A DNA stretch of 64,000 bases. Source: Ctenosaura bakeri (taxonomy: Eukaryota > Chordata > Lepidosauria > Squamata > Iguanidae). The position numbers and the translations under genes are program-made. Positions 23,541-35,400 of this stretch are shown in pieces; within the stretch, counting starts at the first letter, position 1; each line of letters begins with the position of its first letter. The notes under the pieces are model-generated. The model was given only the letters and a program-made list of their open reading frames with translations. It ran no database searches and was not told where the DNA came from. Location: contig CAOLHI010001650.1 of NCBI GenBank assembly GCA_948474755.1, positions 62,001 to 126,000 on the forward strand. Reading direction: 5' to 3'.

Positions 23541-23837
23541 TTCAGTCAGTGACCGAAATTAATTGGAATCAATTAAGCTACTCATTTAGTTGAAAAATTG
23601 CTAATGAAAGAGAGCAATAAAATAAGCTGTCAACTAAACCAATTGATTTTAGTTTAATTTCAGCATAAATGATTATTTAGAATTAAGTTATGAATTAACT
23701 GACTGAGCCACAGCTTCAAAGAGGTAAATTTACATTACATTTTTACATTTACCTGACATTTCTATTAGTTGGTTGGTTCTTTACTAAAAACCTACTTCTT
23801 TTGTGGAACATTTGGAAGCAATAAATAACAGATTTGG

Positions 23838-25075
23838 ATGGCATGGATATTTATGTTATGATAGATTAGCGGTGAATAAAGAGTTTAACAATCATTGATC
23901 CGGAAGACATTGTTAAAGGTATGGCTACAAATAAAATGGAAATATTATACAAAACTTCCAACATGGACCTCACCACAAGAAGCGTACAATATTGCTCCAA
24001 CAAAACAAGGAAATTTATTAACATATCAAGACATATTGAAATGGGAAGGGGACAAACCAAGGATGTGCACAGTAGAAGAATTAAAGGCTGATGGATATGA
24101 GCCAAATTGGTTCCCATGGTGACAATTAAAAGAAAGATTTAAAATGGACCAAAAATTGTACGGATTTGAGAGAAAAGAGAATGAATTAGATTTATTGATG
24201 AAGGAAAATCAGAAGAAGAGAATCTCCAAATTTTATAAACTATTGTTGAAAAGAGAAATGGAATCAGAAGCAGTTAAAGATACAATGGCTAAATGGGATC
24301 AGAATGTGGGACATCCAATTGAATTAGAAGTTTGGGAGAAAGTATGGAAAACTGATATAAAATTTACACCAAACTTAAATTTAAGAGAAAATTTTTATAA
24401 AATGCTTCATAGATGGTACATGACCCCAAAAAGATTACAAAAAATAACTAAAAATGGGAATGCGAAATGTTGGAAGTGTGATGAAAAAAATGGGTCTTCT
24501 TTTCAAGTAGTGGACTTGCAAAAGGACAAGAAAGTTCTGGAAGGGAGTACATGATGAAATTCAAAGAATTTGTAAAATGAATTTTGAAATGATACTGGAA
24601 TTTTATTTGTTAAATATGTTAGGACAACAAAGAGAGATAAGAAGTCATGAGAAGATATTGTTATATTTGATAACAGCTGCAAAGTTGATATACGTGCAAT
24701 ATTGGAAAGAAAAGAAAGATATCAACTTAGGAGAGTGGAAATTAAAAGTTCTGGATATGGTAGAGACAAAAAAGCTAGCATTTTCACTGAAATGCAAACC
24801 TATTGAGAACTTTGAAAGGGAATGGAGAGGAGTTTTGGACTGGATAAAAACATGAATGTACATGAAACCAAAGAAAGAAATAATGTAACTGTTTTTCTCT
24901 TCTGTAAATGGAAATGGAAATGTAATAGTCATTCTTTTGGGTAAATGGAAACAAAGAAGATTCAACTGGAGAATATAAATATGGCAGTGGTGAGGTGAGG
25001 GTGTGATATATCTCTCAACAGGGCATATCCACTCTGTTTTTTATGCAATTAAATCATTAATAAAAACATGTTTTA
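23838..25075 (+). pseudogene. L1 retrotransposon, ORF2 3' end and 3' UTR, decayed
   Basis: Translated pieces in order are FGWHGYL, KVWLQIKWKYYTKLPTW and KADGYEPNWFPW; then, in another frame after a stop near 24121, LKERFKMDQKLYGFERKENE and NFYKMLHRWYMTPKRLQKI with CWKCDEKNGS. A frameshift near 24500-24540 follows, then DEIQRICKMNFEMILEFYLL and VLDWIKT (stop 24853). HRWYMTP followed by CWKC is the C-terminal cysteine region of vertebrate L1 ORF2. Endonuclease and reverse transcriptase are missing (5' truncation). The 3' UTR ends at AATCATTAATAAAAACATG. In-frame stops and frameshifts make it inactive. Confidence 0.88.
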
Positions 25076-25079
25076 ACAA

Positions 25080-25430
25080 ACCTAGTTCTTTTGGAGCTTT
25101 GCAAAATTTATTTTTCGCTTTTTGTCAGTTCTTCAGGTCTAGATCACAAGACTCAAGCTGCTTGCTTAAGGATAATTCCAAAGAGATGAGTTCAATTAAG
25201 AGGCTTTTGAATTCAGTAGCACCAGTAACTGATCTTCTCCCACCCCATTTCTAAAAATAATAAAGGATTCATATTGCAGCAACTAGAAATTTCTTAGTAG
25301 CTCTATAAAGTGAATAGTATTAATTGTAGAAACACATGAAATACATGTGAAGTAAAGGCCAAAAGCAAACAAACAAAGAAACACAACAACCCACCACCAA
25401 ATACCTTAAAGGTAAATACAGTTTCAGAGA
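25080..25430. other. Intergenic DNA with AAAC-rich tract
   Basis: Nothing recognised beyond low-complexity AAAC/CAACC sequence at 25365-25402. Confidence 0.4.
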
Positions 25431-25432
25431 GC

Positions 25433-25612
25433 TTCAGTTTAGTGGCTTGAGTATTGGGCTATGACCCTGAAGACGAGGATTCAATTCTCCACTTGGCCAT
25501 GGAAACCCAGTGGGTGATCTTGGGCTTGTCACACACACAGCCCCAGAAAACCCTGTGATAGGGTTATGGTTGCCACAAGTTGGAAACAACTTGAAGGCAC
25601 ACAACAACAGCC
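25433..25612 (+). mobile_element. tRNA-derived squamate SINE, full length
   Basis: The head reads GTGGCTTGAGTATTGGGCTA (A-box region) and GAGGATTCAATTCTC (B box). The body is GGAAACCCAGTGGGTGATCT and AGCCCCAGAAAACCCTGTGA; the tail is CTTGAAGGCACACAACAACA. This is the most complete copy of the family here. Confidence 0.85.
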
Positions 25613-25857
25613 ACAACCATAATTTCAGACAATGTCTCAAATCCCGAATCACTAAAATTCAAATCTACATGTACGCACACATAGCTGACGAAAATTGATG
25701 CATTTGTTGAACATATTAAATCTGTTTTAACTTTGTTGCCCTGTAAAATTATGAGGAATTGCTAGAAATCTGATTTATGAGCCATAGGAGACATTGTTAT
25801 GAGTTTAAGAAGGGAAGTGTGTTACAAATTAGATTTTGAAATGTGTTTCCTTGGACA

Positions 25858-26255
25858 TTAGTTAAGAGCGTTGGACTGAGATCTGAGAGATCCAGGATCA
25901 AGTTTCCACAAAGGTATGTAACTCTTTGGCCATTTCTGCACTAGACTGTTATAGTGCTATTATTCCACTTTCAACATCTTGTGGAATCCTGGGGTTTGCA
26001 GTTTATGGAGGGGCCTCAAAGACCCCTCCCTAAACTGAAAACCCCAGGATTCCATAGGATATTGGAAGTGGAATAATAGCACTATAACAGTCTTGTGTGG
26101 AAATGGCCTTTGTGTGACCTTGGGCCACTTACTCTTTCCCTGTTTTATCTACCTTAAGGGGTTGTTGTGAGGAGGAGACATGCCATGCATGCCATATTGA
26201 GTTCACTGGAAAGTGGGGGTTGTAAATACAAAGAATAAATACTTAAGTAAAAAAG
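25858..26255 (+). mobile_element. Sauria SINE interrupted by a MITE
   Basis: The left part (25858-25927) is the tRNA-like head: TTAGTTAAGAGCGTTGGACT, then GAGATCCAGGATCAAGTTTC. The right part (26109-26255) continues with TGTGACCTTGGGCCACTTAC, GGGGTTGTTGTGAGGAGGAG and a tail toward GAATAAATA. The two halves join if the 181-bp element between them is removed, together with one copy of the TTT duplication. Confidence 0.7.
25928..26108. mobile_element. Palindromic MITE inserted in the Sauria SINE
   Basis: Ends GGCCATTTCTGCACTAGACT and CAGTCTTGTGTGGAAATGGCC are inverted copies. TTT at 25925-25927 and 26109-26111 is the target duplication. Inner arms TATAGTGCTATTATTCCACT and AGTGGAATAATAGCACTATA pair perfectly. 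Confidence 0.9.
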
Positions 26256-26330
26256 TACTTTTTCTCCAGCAAAATCTTTTTCTCCACAAAATTTAAGGAG
26301 GATTTCAGTGCAGTAATAGTTGGAAACATA

Positions 26331-26532
26331 GGCCATTTCTGCACTACATTGTTGCAGTGTAATTATTCCACTTTCAATATCCTATGGAATCCTGGGATTT
26401 GCAGTTTAGGGAGGGGCATTTAGAATTCTCAGCCAGAGAGCTCTTTGGCCTCAGCAAACTACAAACCCCAGAATTCCACAGGCTGTTGAAAGTGGAATAA
26501 TAGCACTATAAGAGTGTAGTGTAGAAAGGTCC
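26331..26532. mobile_element. Palindromic MITE, same family
   Basis: GGCCATTTCTGCACTACATT to AGTGTAGTGTAGAAAGGTCC, with inner arms TTATTCCACTTTCAATATCC and AAAGTGGAATAATAGCACTA and the centre GAATTCTCAGCCAGAGAGC. The flanking triplets are ATA and AGA, so no exact duplication remains. Confidence 0.85.
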
Positions 26533-26539
26533 AGAGTGT

Positions 26540-27060
26540 GTTTTGTCATTTATAACACTATGGAACCAGTTGAGAAATAATACATAATAAATAATAATGT
26601 TTTTTTTAATTTCGCCATTAAGTGTTTTAATATTGGAAAATGGCAATATCCTTTTAATAGGTTTATCTTTAGAGTGTAGTAGTTTACTTAATTCCAGGTT
26701 TAGAAGATTTTAAACTCACAAGTAGCAAGGCCAGCTTGTAATACCATTGGGGTTTTCTCCCATCCAGATGGCCCTCATGTGTTCTACACCAGATAATACA
26801 TAAAATGTTTTAAGCTTATCTTTGGAAATTTTGCCAGGATCCATGTGAGAACAAGATAAAGAAAAGGAGAAGGGGAGGAAATGAGATTATAATGGAGAAA
26901 GAAACAGAATGCAAGAGCAGGGTTTTGGGTGCAGTGAATGAGATACATTGTTTCAAAAATTCATGCTTTTATTTCCTTCTCTAGAAAGCTCAAAACAGGG
27001 ACCAGGGAGGACTAATATCATTGATAGGATTTTTTCCCCTTCGTTCTGGTAAAACATATA
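26540..27060. other. Intergenic DNA between MITEs
   Basis: AT-rich, with no recognised feature. Confidence 0.4.
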
Positions 27061-27061
27061 A

Positions 27062-27261
27062 GGCCTTTCCACACTACACTGTTATAGCGCTATTATCCCA
27101 CTTTCAATATCCTGTGGAATTCTGGGGTTTGTAGTTTACTGAGGCCCAAGAGCTCTTTGGCTGAGAATTCTAAATGCCGCTCCCTAAATTGCAAACCCCA
27201 AGATTCCATAGGATGCTGAAAGTGGAATCATAGCACTGTAACAGTGTAGTGTGGAAAGGCT
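27062..27261. mobile_element. Palindromic MITE, same family
   Basis: Inverted ends GGCCTTTCCACACTACACTG and CAGTGTAGTGTGGAAAGGC, with internal TAGCGCTATTATCCCACTTT mirrored by AAAGTGGAATCATAGCACTG. It is the third copy within 1.4 kb. Confidence 0.88.
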
Positions 27262-27470
27262 CTATGTATAGTAATGTAATGTAATGCAATGTAAATTTAA
27301 ATACCAATTTAAAATTAACTTTATTCTTAAGAATATCCCCTTTTCAATTAAATAAGAGTCCTTGGGTTCCTATATTGGCAGATAAATAAGATAGAAATAA
27401 ACAAAATGAAAATAATAAATAAATTAATAAGGTATAAAGGACGTTGTGTTACTGTGGCTGTTTAAAGATA

Positions 27471-27672
27471 CTAGGTGCTGTCTGATCTTGGAAGCTAAGC
27501 TGGGATAGCCCTGGCTACTACTTGGATAGGAGATTGCTAAGAAATACCAGGTACTATAGGCTATATTTCAAAAGAAAGAACTGGCAAAACTAACTTTTTG
27601 CCTAAAAAAACCCTACGAAATTTATGAGGTCACCATAAGTCAATAGGTAACTTGAAGGCACATACACACAAA
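27471..27672 (+). mobile_element. 5S-rRNA-derived SINE
   Basis: TGTCTGATCTTGGAAGCTAA, GCTGGGATAGCC, TACTTGGATAGGAGATTGC and AAATACCAGGTACTATAGGC follow 5S rRNA with its internal control region (box A/IE/C) in order. The tail CCATAAGTCAATAGGTAACT, then TGAAGGCACATACA is the same tail used by the tRNA-derived SINEs in this window. It is a pseudo-5S head, not a functional 5S gene: the body after position ~120 is SINE sequence. Confidence 0.82.
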
Positions 27673-27679
27673 CATGCAC

Positions 27680-28475
27680 AATGTACTATTGTATGACACT
27701 GAAGTTCAAAAAATAATTATATCAATAACTTATGATAAAAACTGAGCCATATTTGACTGGATCCAGATTTAGAACATTTCCAGATAGAGGTTTTGTCACA
27801 CTAGCAATTAGAGTGCATTACACAGTTGTTTCATCATTATAGCAGTAGAAAAACAAGAGAGGATTATGCACCACAGACATGTGAAGCCCCCATCAAATTC
27901 AATGAATGAGAGTGATAGCATAATAAAAGCCTCATCCAGAATCACTAATAGTCATATTTAGAACATACATTTGTAATAAATGGCTCTTATGTTAGCCATG
28001 ACTACATTAAATGCTATTGATTTTAACAGGCCTGCTCTAAGTATGACTGCCTTGGGATCTAAGTTCTAAACATGTTAGTAAGAGAAAACATTAAGTAAAG
28101 AAAAAAGTACTAACACTGATCTTAAAAGCGTATAGAGTCATCATCATCATTTTAAAATCATAATAATGTTCAGATGTCTATCTCTGAGTCTCTGTATATT
28201 CATTTTGATTACTTTTGCAATCTTTTACACCTTTAAAATTCTTTTTATATTTATGTCCACAATTCCTTGATTTTTTAAAAATTTTATATTCTCTTGTGAT
28301 CTTGTTCATATATGTATATATTTAATGGGGGCTGAGTATATTCTGTATTCTATATTTACATCACATTGGATTAGGAAATACACTGCAGTAACACTGTAGA
28401 ATAGCTATTGAATACAATGGTAGAGTTGAAATACACACACACACACACACACACACGCACGTGCACACACGAAAA
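27680..28475. other. Intergenic DNA with (CA)n
   Basis: A (CA)n microsatellite lies at 28431-28470 with CG interruptions. No other feature recognised. Confidence 0.5.
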
Positions 28476-28479
28476 TTAA

Positions 28480-28925
28480 AGGGGGGAAAGAACACTGGGA
28501 AAGAAAATTTCAGATATTTTTAAAATGTTGGAAACATTATATGGATACACTTGAGTATGTACTGGGTGTTAATTCATGGGAGAACTTCCAACAGGTTATG
28601 TATAGATGGCATCATGCCCTTATCAAAATATCTAAAATTCTTCCCAGTGTCTCTGAGTTCTATTGATATTGTCAAAATGGAAGAGGTACGTTTGTCAATA
28701 TTTGGTGATTATGCCCTCTAGTAAAATAACATTGGGCCATGATTGTAAAGATAATTACTGGATTGAAACTACGGTTGAAACTATGGTTGAAACTACTATA
28801 TTGTTAAGCAGTATTTCAAAACAAACTCTTGAAATGGAGAAGACAATGGGATCCTACGCACTGATTGCAATGTATTGGCTGTCTTGGTTTCTTAATCATC
28901 AGAGAATTACCTCACAATGAAGGAA
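28480..28925 (+). pseudogene. Second L1-like ORF2 C-terminal fragment
   Basis: Bases 28580-28740 translate as WENFQQVMYRWHHALIKISK, then ILPSVSEFY, stop, YCQNGRGTFVNIW and, after a further stop, LCPLVK. This is the L1-type C-terminal pattern (RWH, then paired aromatic/cysteine positions, then a GTF..IW block), with TGA or TAG where tryptophan or lysine is expected. It is more diverged than 23838-25075 and from a different subfamily. The 85-codon frame 28663-28920 is a by-product. Confidence 0.7.
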
Positions 28926-28929
28926 TACA

Positions 28930-29670
28930 GAATGATAGAGCCTTCAGCAACATATGATATTGATGGTTAGGTCATGCAAAGGGATCTTTGCTATAAAAAT
29001 GAGGATGTTGTGAATAGTTCCTATTTAGATCTATGACATGTTGGATCTGGCAAATGAACCAGATAAATGGAATGGATGCTGAGAAGAGAGATTTCTGTGG
29101 TGTTCCCCACTGTCCCATTCACTCACTGCAGCCTCTTTCTTTGTAAACTTTGCAGGGGAAGGAATGGAGAGGAAGAAGGAATAGACCAATCAAGTAATCT
29201 CTACTTAATGTTTTTTTTATTTCCTTCTTGCTCGGTATGTATTCTCCGGGCAAGCACATCACTGAATCAGAGACCATAATGGATACTTAGGTTCTTGGTT
29301 GTTTTTTTTTTTAATGTTCCCAAGTTATTTTGCAAAGAGATGACCAATTGGTTCTGAAACATTGTGTCCAGCATCTTGTTGAGAAGTTGAGATATTACAA
29401 AGCAACCTACAATTACATAACTTTGAAAAACCCTGTTGCACAATGTTGATATTCTGTGGAGGGAAGCAGAGATGTAGCTATGCTATTGAGACCACTGCAC
29501 AAGTGGAGCCAGCATCATGGCTGTTGTGCAACGGCCCTCATGTCCCAATGTGAAAATTGTCCTGATAAGCAACGGTAGCCCCTCTTACGCAGTGCAATTC
29601 ACTAATATTTTTGTGTATCATATCAGTGGGGTAGTTGTGTAATTGTAAAATTACACATAGTAGCCAATGA
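28930..29670. other. Intergenic DNA, nothing recognised
   Basis: No exon or repeat family supported; short frames only. Confidence 0.35.
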
Positions 29671-29674
29671 AACA

Positions 29675-30560
29675 GAAGTGTGGCCACCAGTTATTTATTT
29701 GTTATCCTACCTTTCTCCCAATATGGCTTACAATAAAAGTTCAAACAAAATAATTAAAACAATATTTAATACCGAAGTTTTAAAAATCATACAAAATCTA
29801 TCCATGCATTCAACACATGCCAACACATATTACAAAATACAGCACACATCCACTAGACCTGTCTAAATAGGAAGGTCTTTGCCTGCTGGCAAAAAAGTGA
29901 GCAGAAAGAAGGCTGACTGAGCCATCCTTGAGAGGGAGTTCCATAACCTACCTAGCAGCAGCCACTGAGAAGGCTCTTTCCTGTGTTTCCTCCAAACAAG
30001 CCTGTGAGGGTGGTAGAACTGAGAGAAAGCCCTCCCCTGAAGATCAGATGACTCAGTCAGGCTCATATGGGGAGATTCCATCTTCCAGAGAATCTACACC
30101 CAAGCCGTAAAGGATGATGCAGGTCATAACCAACACTTTGTGCCCAGAAATGGATTGGCAGCCAGTGAAGCTATTTTAACAAGAGAATTATATACGTCCT
30201 ATAACCAACCATGTATAGCTGTAACGTTTTTGATCTGCTAAAGTTTCCAGTCAGTTTTGAAAGGCAGCCTCATGTACAGTGAGTTACAGTGATTCAAACA
30301 GGATGTAATCAAACATGTGTCACCCCAGCCAGATCTCCAGAAATGCAAACATTGGTTTTAACTGTGCAAATGCACTCCTGGTCACCACTGAAACCTGGGC
30401 CTCCAGGCTCAGGACTGAATATAGGAGTGTTCCCAGCCTACAAACCTGAGATTTAAAGGGGAGTGTAACCCCATCCATCGTAGGTTGAATTGCCATTCCC
30501 ATATTAGACTTCTGACTGACTAGGAGTACCTCTAACTTGTCTGAACTAAGCTTAATTTTG
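29675..30560 (-). pseudogene. L2/CR1-like LINE, reverse-transcriptase C terminus and 3' end, minus strand
   Basis: On the minus strand, starting near 30490, the frame reads VCRLGTLLYSVLSLEAQVS and VVTRSAFAQLK. This matches the LINE reverse-transcriptase segment that usually reads LGV-D--LS-E-QV--V-R-AF--L. Further 3', shifted frames give WLPI, GDLHHPLRLG-type text and, near 29950, the region corresponding to LWNSLP. It ends in the reversed 3' tail TATTTATTTGTTATCCTACC. Multiple stops and frameshifts; 5'-truncated. Confidence 0.75.
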
Positions 30561-30569
30561 GTTACTCAC

Positions 30570-32055
30570 AACCAGTTCATTATTGGCAACAGACACTAGT
30601 TTAGCACCAAAACAGCTTCTGGGGAGTTAGATGGAAGGAGAACTAGAGCTGAGTGTCATTAGGATATTAGTGCCACTGAACCTCAAAGCTCTGGACAATT
30701 TTTCCCAGTGGTTCCATGTCCATGCTGAAAAGCATGCCAACCTAATTTAAACAGCATATGGTTGCTGGCAGACAAATATGTTGAACAACAGAAACAGTAG
30801 TTGTGTGTCCCCTTTTTAGAAGATGTCATTGCTGTTCCTGCATGGTATTGGATCTCAAGTCATTCAGACAATTTTGGTGGAACCCTTTCTCCACAAGAAA
30901 GAGTCAAAGACCTAAAAGTGGCATCATTGTCTATATGTACATGTTCACGCTACCATCATATCTGTCACATTGGCTCTGCAAAAACCTGCAAAATCTGTTT
31001 GACCAGAGAACAGTGAAAGAAAGCAAACATACACAGTGTGAAAATGCTGTTGTTTACTACACTGAGCCCTAAATCTTGTTCTTAGTGCTGACTAGAATAG
31101 ATCCAATGAATGAATGAGATTTACTGACATGTTGACTTTCCATTTACCAATTGATTGAATGAGTCTGCTCCTAGCTGAGATTAACCAATAGGATGTCAAC
31201 CTGTATATGTTGCAGAAAAGTGCACATTTGACTGCTGGCAATCCCTGATGAATGTTTGGATTGTTCAGAAAAAGAGATCTGTTTGTCACCTGTTTGGACA
31301 CATGCTACATTTTGATAACAGTATTCACAGATGGATCTCTATGATATGTTTTTGTTCATATTGGATTTTTAAGTGAAATTTGATATCCTCTAAATCTCAG
31401 ATATTAAACAAAATTTATCAATATAGGCAAAAATATCACAACGTTAGGCCTTATTATTAGAAAGAATTGAGAAGACCAGAAAAAAGTAAACACAATACAC
31501 TTAAAATGTTGAGTCAATCTCTCTTTTGACCTTACTAGAGATCATTGTAGCTACTGCAGAGGACTATAAGGTGCCTTTAACAGCTATTGGTGATGATTTT
31601 GTAACCCTCAGAGTCATGTAGTGGTACTAACAAAACAGATATAAACTAGGCCAAAGCAAATTTGGTTTTTATTTTAAAAAAACCCAATAAAGGCATATCC
31701 AAGTTTCCAATTTACAAAATAATGTTGTATCAGTGGGCTGCCAGACACATTTATTCACAAACATACACACAGAACATTGAACAATGGTTTTTAAAATGGG
31801 ATGCTTTGGAAAAGTGCAATGTTTCTGCAAGCTTAGCAACAAGTAAGATTCAACCATGCCTTATGCAAGTAGAAAGGCACTTCAGCTTGCATAAGATGAC
31901 CTCCTTGAAAAATGGCAACCCTCAATCCCACTTCGGTTCCCAGTGCCCGATTCCACACCTTACTGAAAGAGACCTCAGCTTGAAACATGAATTTCAGGAG
32001 GTATAAGGGACCCCCATGTGGTTGAAATGACAGGAAACCTCTGTTGCACAAGTGA
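30570..32055. other. Intergenic DNA, nothing firm recognised
   Basis: 31105-31200 has a TTGATTGAATGAGTC / GAGATTAACCAAT pattern reminiscent of a short reptile palindromic repeat. Overlapping frames of 89 and 114 codons show no family features. Confidence 0.3.
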
Positions 32056-32059
32056 TATT

Positions 32060-32419
32060 CCATACCCTCCAACATTTTGTAGAGGAAAACCAGGAAACAT
32101 GTGGCCAAGCAGCATCAGAGTTTAGTCAAGATGGCAACAGTTATTAATGCAAAAGAACCCATGAACTAGGAAAGGCTGCAGAAATTTCCTTCTGTCTCAT
32201 CTTGCTGTGAAGAGCAAAATCCTGCTCCCTCCTCTCCTTTCTCTTCTACTATTGCACTTTGAACTAGGTTTGCAGTAACTGAACCAAGTTGAGGACAAGA
32301 GGGGAAGTGGAGAGAAGAGAAAGAAACTGGAAGCATCTTGTGGAAGCATCTGAAAAAGTGGGTTGACAGAAGATTAATTGGGACTGTTCCTGTCAAACTG
32401 GGGCACTTGGAGGGTATGG
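32060..32419. mobile_element. DNA element with CCATACCCTCCAA inverted ends
   Basis: The left terminus is CCATACCCTCCAA and the right terminus TTGGAGGGTATGG, exact inverted repeats of 13 bp. The body is purine-rich (GAGAAGAGAAAGAAACTGG). Homologous fragments lie at 11355-11525 and 6637-6770. No target duplication could be read and no coding capacity is present. Confidence 0.75.
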
Positions 32420-35400
32420 AATTCTGGATACAGCCCAATAGCCTTTAAGTGATTGTTTTAATATAAAGTGGTTGAAACTACTTAGAAAGGAACAGAAGGA
32501 GGATGGAAAATTGCAGGATAAAGGAACGGTTGGGGCAGAATTTTGTGGTGCAGGATCAGGAAAGGAAAGAATACTCATTATTAGTCATTCCCTGGTTAAA
32601 CAAGCATTTCCTAATGTTGGGAAATCCTGTTGGAAAGAATAGAGGATATGGCAAGGTTGATATGAGATTCTTCACGCTTTGGTAAATTTTCATCTGCACA
32701 GAAATATACATGGTTTCCTCCATAAAAATCTTTTCTGTGCAGAATACAAGTTTCTTGAAGAGGGAACAACAACAACAACAAAAAAGCTGATTTTGCACAA
32801 GAAAGTTATTTTATGCAGACATACTTACTGAAGATTGAATCGTAAGAACAAAAAGCACTGCTCCTGGGCAAGAAAAAAGTTTTCTGCCTAGAAAATGTAT
32901 TTTCTGCCCAAATACGTACTGAAGTAAGGATAATAACTGAGAACTGGACAGAAAGTTGATGTTCTCATGTAATGGAAGAATCTTATAGGAGTTCTTCATT
33001 CTTGTCTGAAAAAATGAAGCCCATGAAGATTTCCATCCCTGCTTGGGAAGTGACTATTTATAGGATCCAGTTTGAGGTGGGTTCTGGTGTTTTTCCTTTC
33101 TGTGTATCCAGAGATGATTCCTTCTCACACTGCCCAGACCACAAGCTACTGGTAACGTAGTCTAAAGTTTAAGCTGCAAGCCTATTCATACTTGGAACTA
33201 AGTCCTATTGAGCTCAAGGAGGCCTATGCCTGAGCAGACACATAAAACTGTGCCATTAGTGGTTCTTCAAACTGGAAATCGAATATAGTTTTACTGATCA
33301 GACTATCTGCCAGACTATCCAGCTTAATATAATTTCGTTAGCAACAGTGCTATCATTTTACAACAATGCATGTTTTTTTTTCCCCAGTAGATGAGTTTAT
33401 GTCCTTAATAGATGGGCACCCAACCATTTCTTTCAATAAAAGAGAGAGGGCAAACCAATGCCAAGGAGAAAGCCCATTTACTTTTCCACTTTCAGAAATT
33501 TTTGCTTGCATGAGTAGAAGCTTTATTTGCACAAGCAAGAGCAACGTGATGATCACAAATGCATATACCAGCTGCAAGCCCCTGTTTTCCAGCGCACACT
33601 ATTTTTTAGGGGTCCAGGTACCCTATAATGACTTTTGGAAAGGATGTAAGAAGGTATAGGTAGTGGGGGAAATCTGGACCACACACCTTCCTGGTATAAC
33701 AGGGTGGCTTGAATCCAGTTTTCTACCTTAATACATTGTAGCTGAAGGGGTGACAGCAAGCTACCACTTGTTCTGAACCTTGTTCATCTGAAGCAGTTGG
33801 ATACACAGAGAAGCCTCCTGTCAACACAACACTGCTAATCTGTATTTTGACACACAATATAAGGGCCAGATAGGCCATTTGTATGTTAAGTGAATGTAAA
33901 GAAAAAGTAAAGAAAGAATATATCGTATTAGTTATAGTGAATAAATAAAAAAACACACATTGCTCCAAGCTACAGGTAAAAATTGTTTTAAAGGGTAGGG
34001 CATAATCATTTTTTTTCTTATGAAACCATATAGCACTATGCAGATTGGTTGATATTACTATAGAAATAAATAAAAGAGGCCAGAGGGGAAAAAAAGAAGA
34101 AAGTTACCTTATGAGTTCAGGTGCTCAGATTTTCAGGTATTCCACTTTTTCCAGTGTCCTTGATTGGGTAAAGCGCAAGTGAATGTGAGTCCCTGGGTGA
34201 TGTACACTTGAGGATAGATAGATCTAGGTCGAGATTTAGGCCTTGAGATCATGATGACCCTGACAAGAATAGCTCTGGACACATAAGAAGATTACCATAA
34301 AGGAATTAGCAAATTCTGTTAATTAGCCCAGGCCAATGAAATGCCAGGCTTCCTAGAGGTTTAAAGGATTTAATATATAGATATTATTTGGAAAGAAGAA
34401 GGAAGAACACCTTAAACTGCCTATGACGTTTCAACACTGGGTAGTTGATAACACTCTACAGTTTCCAGTAGAAATAGATGGATAACTACCAGAACATGAA
34501 GCACCAACCACTACTATCTCTGAAAGTATGAACGGCCTAAAGTGGGGATTAAGCATACATTGCCAATTGCACCAATATTTAGATGTTCTCTGATAAGGTG
34601 TAGAGGCTGATGTTGTGTATAACATATTCATATCTACTATTGCAGCTCAACATCAACAATGCCAGTTTGTCTGTCCAATACAGAAACTGTTTGTTTCTAT
34701 CTTGGGAAGGAATTTTTATGACAGTTGCCTGAACATTACAGCCTTTTGTAATATATGAATAATGGAATATTTTGGGAGACGTCTTATGACAAGAAAAAAA
34801 ATATTTATGATACGCCAAATTTGAAAAAAATTCACAATGTTAAATCCTGTGTTAGGCATGGGTAACAAGGCTGGTGAAAGTGTACTTCCCTGATTCTCTT
34901 CCTCACTGCAACCCCTCCAGTATCTCAGAAAATGCTACACAGAGGGTTGAGGCCCTTGCTGAATAGAATCAGCTGTGGGAGAGGGGAGGATGCATCCCTC
35001 AGAGTCAGGTGGAGGCCAGGCTTGGTTGGTAGCTCCATTACGATAGGGCAGTGAATCCATGCTAGATTTTATGAGAGCTACTCTTAGTTTTATGGGAAAT
35101 ATCTTTGATGTCAAATTTATTTTGGGAACAGAGTTCAGCACTTTGGAGAGCTTCTGTAAAACTGAGAGTAGTTCCTGTAAAATCCAGTGTAGAGTTTTAC
35201 AGTGAGCCACCAGTAACAACTGGTTGAGGCACCCTCTGTGAGAAGAACTCCATTATGGATGATGTTGCCATCCTATTTTAAAGAATCCTCTTTTGTGTCC
35301 ACTTTTTCATGCTTCTGGCACTTCTAGCATAGTTAGTGATGGCCTCCTACCACATTCACAGTCATGTTCCATATTTTTTTGGTTCACTTTTTCTTTTTTT

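Noticed and set aside
23895..24855. Three consecutive plus-strand open frames that could be taken for a host gene
   Set aside because: They are pieces of one decayed L1 ORF2 broken by a stop and a frameshift, with no introns or splice sites.
25433..25500. tRNA gene
   Set aside because: It has only A- and B-box-like segments. The sequence continues into the repeated SINE body and cannot form a full cloverleaf by inspection.
27471..27595. 5S rRNA gene
   Set aside because: The 5S-like part is truncated and diverged, and continues directly into a SINE tail; a second copy with the same junction exists at 41.7 kb.
31662..32006. 114-codon plus-strand frame
   Set aside because: It overlaps equally long frames on the opposite strand and shows no family features.
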